From contig JACRCZ010000059.1 of NCBI GenBank assembly GCA_016218765.1, forward strand, positions 1 through 53,423: a DNA stretch of 53,423 nt, written 5' to 3'. Shown in pieces: positions 48,210 through 53,423 of the stretch (the stretch's first letter is position 1; each line of letters starts with the position of its first letter). Origin of the DNA: Deltaproteobacteria bacterium. GTDB lineage: Bacteria; Myxococcota_A; Polyangia; DRWM01; JAAZOP01. The notes under the pieces are model-generated. The model saw only the letters and a program-made list of their open reading frames with translations, searched no databases and was not told the DNA's origin. Position numbers and translations under genes: made by a program.

Positions 48210-49898
48210 CTATCGCACCCTCCGGATGACGTAGTTCCCCGAGTCCAGCACGAACAGCGAGCGCGTGGGGTGGTGCCACACCATCGCGAACGGATTGTTG
48301 AGCTGCGCCGCCGCACCCACCCCTTCCACATAGCCGCCGGCCGGCGTCGTTCCGCAGGAACAGTCGCGGGTGCACGCGGCCGGCGTTCCCAGGAGCGTCG
48401 TCACCTCGCGCGTCGCCAGCACGCCCTGCCGCACCGTGTGCGCGTTGAACTCCGCGATGTAGATGCTCGTGCCGTCCGAGGCCATCCCGCGCGGACGGTG
48501 GATCGCCGCGGCCGCCCCGATCCCGTCGACATAGCCGCACGCGCCGGTGCCGGCGAACGAGCCGACGTACGACGTGACCGTGTTGTAGGAGCGGATCATG
48601 TTGCCGTTGGTGTCCGCGATGTACAGCACGCCCGAGCCGTCCGTCGTCATGTAGCGCGGACTGCAGAAGACCGCCGCCAGCCCGATGCCGTCCACCGGGC
48701 CGCCGCCTGGCGGGCACCCCGTCGTGCTCCGTGCCGTCCCCGCGACCGTCAGCACCGCGCCGCTCACCGGGTCGATCCGCCGCACGACGTTGGTCGTCCC
48801 GTCAACGAGGTACAGCCAGCCCCCGTCGTACGTCAGCCCGCGGATCCCCTCGAACTGCGCCGCCGCGCCGATCCCGTCCACCAGCCCGACCGCGCCCGAG
48901 CCCGCCAGCGTCGTCACCGCGTGCGGCGGCGCCAGACTCACCGCGCGGATCCGGTGGTTCGCCTCGTCCCCCACCCACAGCGTCGTCCCGTCGGTCGCCA
49001 CCGAGCCGATCCCGGAGAATCGGGCGTTCAGGCCCGTCGGGTCGTCGACGTACCCGGCCGCACCGCCCGCCGCGTCCCCGGCGAACGTCGTCACCGTCGC
49101 CGTCGCGATGTCGATCCGCCGCAGCGTGTTGTTCCCGCCGTCGCCCACGTACAGCGTCGTCGCGTCGACCGCCAGCCCGCCGGAGCCGCCCAACAGCGCC
49201 GCGGGACCCACGCCGTCCGCACGCCCCGCCACGCCGTGCGTTCCGACGAACAAGGTCGTCGTATTGGCCAGATTGCACGTCGGATTGCACGCGTCCCCGT
49301 TGGCCGTGTTCCCGTCGTCGCACGCCTCCAGCGGGTCCGTCGTCCCGTCGCCGCACAGCGCCCCCACCGGCTCGAACTGGCACGACGGGCTGCAGCCGTC
49401 CCCGGCCGTCGTGTTCCCGTCGTCGCACTGCTCGCCCGCGTCCAGGTCCAGCGTCGCGTCGCCGCACGACGGCGAGGCCTCGATGCGGCACAACCCGCTG
49501 CAGCCGTCCCCGTCGACGGTGTTGGCGTCGTCGCACTCCTCGCCCGACGCAAGGTCCACCGTGCCGTCGCCGCACGTCGGCGAGACCTCGATCGCGCACG
49601 CCCCGTCGCAGCCGTCCCCGGCTCGCGTGTTGCCGTCGTCGCACTGCTCGGCGCACTCCGCGACGCCGTTCCCGCACGTCGCCGTGCACGCGTCCGCATC
49701 CCCGTCCGCGTCGGCCGCGCCGTCCACCTCTCCCCCCGTCTCCGCGTCCCCGTCCGCGTCGGCCGCGCCATCACCGTCCGCGCCCGTCGCCTCGTCCGCC
49801 TCCGCCGTCGCGTCCGCATCCTCGAGCGGCGCGGTCGTCGCGCTTCCGCACCCCACCGCCATCGCCACGCACCAAGCCATCACTCGGTTTCCCAACAT
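48210..49898 (-). CDS. Surface lipoprotein with Myxo disulfide repeats and NHL propeller
   Basis: 562 residues. The signal ends AVGC (lipobox, Cys about 17); then an Asp/Ala/Gly-rich linker. Residues about 70-215 hold five cysteine repeats of the CDDGNT...GDGC type (DUF4215/Myxococcus disulfide repeat). The C-terminal about 340 residues are NHL-type blades, each with VDGIGAAAQF, GLTYDGGWLYLVDGTTNVVR and TTLAG-like motifs, probably six or seven blades. Likely an extracellular binding or adhesion protein. GGAGGTGA lies 4 nt before ATG 49898. It converges with the protease gene. Confidence 0.93.
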   Translation of the reverse strand: MLGNRVMAWCVAMAVGCGSATTAPLEDADATAEADEATGADGDGAADADGDAETGGEVDGAADADGDADACTATCGNGVAECAEQCDDGNTRAGDGCDGACAIEVSPTCGDGTVDLASGEECDDANTVDGDGCSGLCRIEASPSCGDATLDLDAGEQCDDGNTTAGDGCSPSCQFEPVGALCGDGTTDPLEACDDGNTANGDACNPTCNLANTTTLFVGTHGVAGRADGVGPAALLGGSGGLAVDATTLYVGDGGNNTLRRIDIATATVTTFAGDAAGGAAGYVDDPTGLNARFSGIGSVATDGTTLWVGDEANHRIRAVSLAPPHAVTTLAGSGAVGLVDGIGAAAQFEGIRGLTYDGGWLYLVDGTTNVVRRIDPVSGAVLTVAGTARSTTGCPPGGGPVDGIGLAAVFCSPRYMTTDGSGVLYIADTNGNMIRSYNTVTSYVGSFAGTGACGYVDGIGAAAAIHRPRGMASDGTSIYIAEFNAHTVRQGVLATREVTTLLGTPAACTRDCSCGTTPAGGYVEGVGAAAQLNNPFAMVWHHPTRSLFVLDSGNYVIRRVR

Positions 49899-49918
49899 GA
49901 ATCACCTCCGACCACTCC

Positions 49919-49947
49919 AAGGTACGGTGATTTGTCCTCCCCCGCAA
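49919..49947 (-). promoter_or_regulatory. Promoter of the disulfide-repeat/NHL lipoprotein gene
   Basis: TTGCGG (49947-49942), 17 bp, TACCTT (49924-49919) on the minus strand, about 20 nt before ATG 49898. Unlike several others here, it leaves room for the GGAGGTGA ribosome binding site. Confidence 0.55.
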
Positions 49948-49951
49948 CTCA

Positions 49952-50019
49952 CCCCCGCCCCTCCGGACCAGGAGCCCGACCCGATCAACCCACCAACGAC
50001 CAACAACCAATTGCTTTTC
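49952..50019 (-). repeat. Dispersed noncoding element, copy 2
   Basis: On the minus strand, GAAAAG, CAATTG, then GTTGTTGGTCGTTGGTGGGT and a GGGGCGGGGG end, resembling copy 1 at 12383-12441 (about 78% over an ungapped 41-base core by eye). It lies in the 199-bp gap between divergent genes. Confidence 0.5.
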
Positions 50020-50097
50020 CCCCGACGCCGTAGTTGAATCCGCCGCGTCGGCGGGCGGGGAGTTGCCCGCACGCCCCGATGGAAAGGTTGGGTTCTG

Positions 50098-51177
50098 ATG
50101 CGATTCGGGAGCCTCTCGATTCCGATGTTTTTCTGCCTCGCGGCGGCCGTGCCACGCCACGCCGCAGGCCAGACCGAGGGGACGCCGACGACTCCCGCGG
50201 CGGAAACCACGCCCGCGACGGCGCCCCCCGACCAGCCCTGGACGCTGCCGGCCGAGCAGGTCCCCGCGACGGGCACGCCCCCCGCGACGGGCACGCCCCC
50301 CGCGCCCCCCGCGCCCCCCGGCCCACCCTGGACGGCGGCGCCGGCCGAGCCCGGCGACGACCGGCCGTGGGAAGAGCCGACCGCCGTCGAGGACCGCCCG
50401 TGGGAGGAGCCGGTGGCGCCGCCCGAGGAGCCGGAAGAGCCGGCGGAAGCCGCGCCGGCCGAGCCGACCGGCTGGGGCGAGCCGGCGGAGAGCTGGGGCG
50501 AGCAGCCGGAGCAGGGCTGGGGGACGCCGGCCGAGCCGACGACCTGGGGCGAGACGCCCACCTTCGAGTTGCCCGAGGACCAGCGCGTCGGCCACTGGCC
50601 CCTCCTGTTCAGCCTGGGTGCGGGCTACGGCCTCGCCGCCGAGGGGACCGTGCGCATCCGCCCCTCCGCCGTCACCGTCCAGCCCACCGTGTTCCTGGGG
50701 CTGGTGCGATCGAACCTGTTCGGCCTGCTGGACCATTACGAGATCTATCACGGACCGGCGCTCGCATTTCCCATCGGCATGCCTGGGAGCTACGAGAAGT
50801 ACAACCAGAACAGCGGAGAGAACGACACCATCGAGTACGGCGTTAGCTTCGCCGCGGTCCCCGGATACCAGCTCGTCCACTTCTTCCGTCGCGACATGTT
50901 CTGGGGCGCCGGCGTCGGCGCACCGCTGCTCGCCGCGACGTGGCAAGGCCCGTCGCGCGACGAGTACACCTTCACCCCGGGCTTCGAAGTCAACGCGCAG
51001 TTCGGCTACAAGTTCCTGGCCGGCATGGGCGTCTACGCCCGCGCGATCTACGACGTCTTCTTCGGCACCTATACCCTCTCGACCTTCGGCGGAGAGCTTG
51101 GCCTGTGCCTGTACTACGACTGGTTCCGTCCCTGGGAGCCGCCCGCACCCCAGGCGGCGGCGGAGGATCTGCCATGA
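50098..51177 (+). CDS. Outer-membrane beta-barrel-like protein with Pro-rich N-terminus
   Basis: 359 residues. A signal peptide ends near HAAGQT. Residues 25-155 are Pro/Glu/Ala-rich with short tandem repeats (PATGTPPATGTPP, DRPWEEP twice). The C-terminal about 190 residues have alternating polar/hydrophobic strands (FSLGAGYGLAAEGTV, FWGAGVGAPLLAATW, GLCLYYDWFRPW), consistent with an eight-strand-type barrel. No catalytic residues. GGAAAGG upstream is a modest ribosome binding site. First of three coupled genes, the next overlapping by ATGA. Confidence 0.85.
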   Translation: MRFGSLSIPMFFCLAAAVPRHAAGQTEGTPTTPAAETTPATAPPDQPWTLPAEQVPATGTPPATGTPPAPPAPPGPPWTAAPAEPGDDRPWEEPTAVEDRPWEEPVAPPEEPEEPAEAAPAEPTGWGEPAESWGEQPEQGWGTPAEPTTWGETPTFELPEDQRVGHWPLLFSLGAGYGLAAEGTVRIRPSAVTVQPTVFLGLVRSNLFGLLDHYEIYHGPALAFPIGMPGSYEKYNQNSGENDTIEYGVSFAAVPGYQLVHFFRRDMFWGAGVGAPLLAATWQGPSRDEYTFTPGFEVNAQFGYKFLAGMGVYARAIYDVFFGTYTLSTFGGELGLCLYYDWFRPWEPPAPQAAAEDLP

Positions 51178-51668
51178 GCGCCGGTCCGCGTCTGAGAGGG
51201 TTCGTTCGCTGGACCGTGCGCCTCGCCGGTCTGGCCGTCTTCTTCCTCGTCGCCGCCGCACCCCTCCCCGGGGATACCCCCGGCTGCGACGCGCAAGGCG
51301 CGATCGACGAGTCGGCCGCGCTGTTCGGTGACGCCGCCGTCCGATCCGCTTGCGGCCAACACTGCATGTCGGACTGCACCAGACTCGTCGAGTGCGGCCG
51401 CTACCCCGGCCCCGCCGGCGGGCCGGGCTATACCGCATGCCTGGACGAGTGCGTCATCGCCCGTACCTGTACCGTCCTGACCTTCGACGGCTTGTGCCCG
51501 CTGGCGGACTACGGCGAGGGCCGCGTGATCACCGAGAACGAACTGGCGGACTGCCTGGCCGATGCCGTTTCCGCCGCCTGCTGGTGCGACCCCGGCGAGG
51601 ATTGCTGGGACCCGGCGATGCCCACGCCGTTCTCCTGCACCGCCGGCGGCCTGTGCGACCCGAGGTGA
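51174..51668 (+). CDS. Cys-rich secreted protein
   Basis: 164 residues from ATG 51174, which overlaps the preceding stop (ATGA). An N-terminal hydrophobic stretch ([18 protein letters not shown]) is a signal or anchor. The mature part contains about 14 Cys ([35 protein letters not shown]), probably all disulfide-linked. No recognised family; the Cys spacing recalls the secreted Cys-rich myxobacterial proteins. It is 5 bp ahead of the next lipoprotein gene, so all three are likely in one transcript. Confidence 0.8.
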   Translation: MSAGPRLRGFVRWTVRLAGLAVFFLVAAAPLPGDTPGCDAQGAIDESAALFGDAAVRSACGQHCMSDCTRLVECGRYPGPAGGPGYTACLDECVIARTCTVLTFDGLCPLADYGEGRVITENELADCLADAVSAACWCDPGEDCWDPAMPTPFSCTAGGLCDPR

Positions 51669-51673
51669 CGGCG

Positions 51674-53101
51674 ATGAAAGCGACCATGCCCACGACCGTT
51701 CTCCGTACCGCCGCCGCCGCACTCCTGGCCGCCGCCGCGGCCGGCTGCTTCACCGTCGCGTCTCACGACGAGTACGCCTCGTACCGCCGCTTCCGCGAGG
51801 AGCCGCGGATCATCGAGCGCGCGCGCCTCGCCTCCGCCTTCATCGATCAGTACCCCGATGGCCGCATGCGCGGCGCCGTCGATACGGTCCTGGCCGAAAT
51901 GGACGGCCCGCTCTTCTGGGCCTGCGGACGCGACTCCACCCTCCTCGCCCTCTACTTGAAGGTCCTCCCCAACGGCGACAACGCCGTCGCCGCCCAGGAG
52001 CAGATCACCGCCAACGAGTACTTCCTCGAACGACAACGCGCCGCCGAAGAGGCCGAACGTCAACGAATCGCCGAAGAAGCCGAACGCCAACGCCAGTGGC
52101 GCGAACGCCTCAAGGTCTTCGTCCACGACGGCTTCCGCGACTGGATCCTCATCCTCGCCCAGACCCCACGCGTCTGGGGGCACGACCTGGACTGGATCAA
52201 CCGCGAGTATCCCCTCTTCTACCAGTACTGGGCTTCCGAGCCGTTCCCCACCTGCGAAGTCGACGGCTCGAGCTGCCGCAAGCGCTACGAAGCGCAGTAC
52301 ACCATCGAACACCAGGGCAGCCAGTGGGAACGACACCTCATCCTCACCCTGCAGCTCGACTTCCAGAACCGCAAACTCTTCCGCATCGCGCTCTACCTCG
52401 ACAAGGACGGCTTCGCCAACTGGTACGAGCTGGAAACCAACAGCGTCAACACCGCCGACGCCGAACCCTACGTGCGCCAGATCGCCGCCCAGTACTTCGT
52501 CGAGTACGTCAACCAGTTCCTCATGACGCAATACCCCTCCGGAGAGGAAATCGATCCCGGCGACGAACGCGTCTTCTACTCCTTCCGCGCCGGCGACCTG
52601 CGCTTCGACATCCTCGGCCTCTCCAACATCGTCGGCCGCCGGGTAGATGCCCTGCAGATCACCGCGGAATCCATGGTCGGCGGCCAGGGCGTCGTCGGCC
52701 CCGAACTGTCCACCGGCACAGCCCCCACACCCACGCCGACGCCCACGCCAGCACCAACGCCAACGCCAACGCCCACGCCCACGCCCACACCGACGCCCAC
52801 GCCGACACCCGTGCCCACGCCGACACCCGTGCCCACGCCGACACCCACGCCCACACCGACACCCGCGCCCACGCCGACACCCGCGCCCACGCCTGACGTT
52901 GTGCCTCCCCCCGCCCCCGCGGATCCGGGAACCGCCTGGACGCGCCCCGACCCAACTCCACCCCCGTCCCCTTCCCCCGCTCCCACTCCCGCACCCACTC
53001 CCGCCCCTGCGCCTGCCCCCACGCCTCCGCCCGCGCCCGAAGTCTCTCCGCCCCCTCCGCCCCCGCCCCCTCCCTCCACCGACCCCTACGAAGGCCTCTG
53101 A
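51674..53101 (+). CDS. Lipoprotein with Pro-Thr repeat linker
   Basis: 475 residues. The signal ends LLAAAAAGC (lipobox, Cys about 25). An N-terminal helical part (about 35-155, including a charged coiled coil [20 protein letters not shown]) precedes an unrecognised alpha/beta domain (about 155-345). A Pro/Thr/Ala-rich extension (about 350-475) contains (PT)n runs and ends in [17 protein letters not shown]. The extension would span the peptidoglycan or project from the surface. No catalytic motif. It follows the Cys-rich protein by 5 bp. Confidence 0.87.
   Translation: MKATMPTTVLRTAAAALLAAAAAGCFTVASHDEYASYRRFREEPRIIERARLASAFIDQYPDGRMRGAVDTVLAEMDGPLFWACGRDSTLLALYLKVLPNGDNAVAAQEQITANEYFLERQRAAEEAERQRIAEEAERQRQWRERLKVFVHDGFRDWILILAQTPRVWGHDLDWINREYPLFYQYWASEPFPTCEVDGSSCRKRYEAQYTIEHQGSQWERHLILTLQLDFQNRKLFRIALYLDKDGFANWYELETNSVNTADAEPYVRQIAAQYFVEYVNQFLMTQYPSGEEIDPGDERVFYSFRAGDLRFDILGLSNIVGRRVDALQITAESMVGGQGVVGPELSTGTAPTPTPTPTPAPTPTPTPTPTPTPTPTPTPVPTPTPVPTPTPTPTPTPAPTPTPAPTPDVVPPPAPADPGTAWTRPDPTPPPSPSPAPTPAPTPAPAPAPTPPPAPEVSPPPPPPPPPSTDPYEGL
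52722..52892 (+). repeat. Pro-Thr codon repeat
   Basis: Tandem CCNACN codons encoding (Pro-Thr)n with Ala and Val interruptions, including a repeating 18-bp unit (CCCACGCCGACACCCGTG type). It is part of the lipoprotein gene at 51674 and not a separate element. Confidence 0.85.
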
Positions 53102-53112
53102 CCCTCCCCCCC

Positions 53113-53170
53113 TTCTTTGCGTCCTTTGCGTCCCTTTTCGTCCTTTGCGCGAAATCCCCCTTTGCGCCCT
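53113..53170. repeat. TTTGCGTCC word repeat
   Basis: TTTGCGTCC-like words recur five times (near 53116, 53124, 53135, 53144 and 53161) with T-rich runs, just after the last full gene. No gene is seen in 53102-53289. Confidence 0.5.
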
Positions 53171-53216
53171 CCGCTCCTCCATAGAATGCCCGCGACCGCA
53201 ACCGGGTCCAATCGCC

Positions 53217-53241
53217 CGGCCCGTGATATGGTGACGGGCCG
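53217..53241. promoter_or_regulatory. Hairpin in the leader of the last gene
   Basis: CGGCCCGT and ACGGGCCG form a perfect 8-bp stem around a 9-nt loop that contains TATGGT. It could be a terminator of the upstream operon or an operator over a -10 box. Confidence 0.4.
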
Positions 53242-53289
53242 CCCGGGAGGCCGACCACGAAGGCGAGCCCGGGACGACGGGTGGAGAAG

Positions 53290-53423
53290 ATGAGCAAGAT
53301 CCTGGTCGCCTACGTGCTCTCGCTGATGGGTTACCCCGTGTGGTCGTCCCCCGTGCAGCGCGCGGACCAGCCGGCCGCAGCGGCGCCCGCAACCGCCGAG
53401 GTCGCCCCGTCGCGCCCGGCACC
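53290..53423 (+). CDS. Start of a secreted protein, cut by window edge
   Basis: First 44 residues. MSKILVAYVLSLMGYPVWSS looks like a signal peptide, followed by a Pro/Ala-rich segment (QPAAAAPATAEVAPSRPA). GGAG at 53283 precedes ATG 53290. The product cannot be identified. Confidence 0.65.
   Translation, partial: MSKILVAYVLSLMGYPVWSSPVQRADQPAAAAPATAEVAPSRPA

Noticed and set aside
52722..52892. Regular repeats resembling a CRISPR array
   Set aside because: The units are continuous Pro-Thr codons within an open gene, with no spacers.
51509..53422. 637-codon minus-strand frame opposite the last lipoprotein gene
   Set aside because: Gly/Arg-rich translation of the Pro-Thr repeat on the other strand.

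Overview
The window is very GC-rich DNA, roughly 70% by eye, from a bacterium that looks like Myxococcota or a close deltaproteobacterial relative. Signs are the many secreted lipoproteins with Asp/Ala/Gly-rich linkers, Myxo-type cysteine repeats (CDDGN...GDGC), a GC-TM-RRR type C-terminus on a metalloprotease, a Ser/Thr kinase with the HRDVSPQN loop and PEGA-like repeats, and the order rpmI-rplT-pheS-pheT-ihfA-merR. No transposase, integrase, phage gene or CRISPR array was seen.

Layout. 1-2487 (minus): an operon of a class I isoprenoid-synthase-like protein and two ArsA/Get3-like ATPases, the second cut by the window edge. 2531-7048 (plus): three secreted lipoproteins and a doubtful small membrane protein. 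7147-12378 (mostly minus): a TTGTACAC repeat cluster, tRNA-Pro(GGG) and the translation operon rpmI-rplT-pheS-pheT-ihfA-merR. 12383-13119: a dispersed repeat and a retropepsin-like protease overlapping a small partner gene. 13167-14906: a cobalamin riboswitch ahead of a lipoprotein with a predicted beta-propeller. 15016-24219: a partial complex I operon, nuoEFJKLMN, with enlarged J, L and M and no nuoG. 24237-36466: WD40-like and TPR proteins, two lipoproteins, an FHA-GGDEF protein, tRNA-dihydrouridine synthase, a MltD-like lytic transglycosylase and an NtrC-type regulator. 36474-39556: a membrane protein and three type IV pilin-like genes behind a sigma-54 promoter. 39624-49947: Ser/Thr kinase, a large membrane-anchored protein, an M36-like protease and a Cys-repeat/NHL lipoprotein. 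50098-53423: a surface operon (possible barrel protein, Cys-rich secreted protein, lipoprotein with a Pro-Thr linker) and the start of another secreted protein.

Functional picture. The window mixes translation, respiration and a large cell-envelope component. Several sigma-70-like promoters have the form TTGnnn-17/18-TAnnnT, and in at least five cases the -10 box lies 6-9 nt before the start codon, which predicts leaderless transcripts. The items most worth a second look are the cobalamin riboswitch controlling a BtuG-like lipoprotein (with a 7-bp tandem repeat inside its coding start), the two ATPases that have each lost a different ATP-site lysine, the out-of-frame overlap of the retropepsin pair, and the complex I extensions. 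All functions are read from sequence motifs; no database search was possible.
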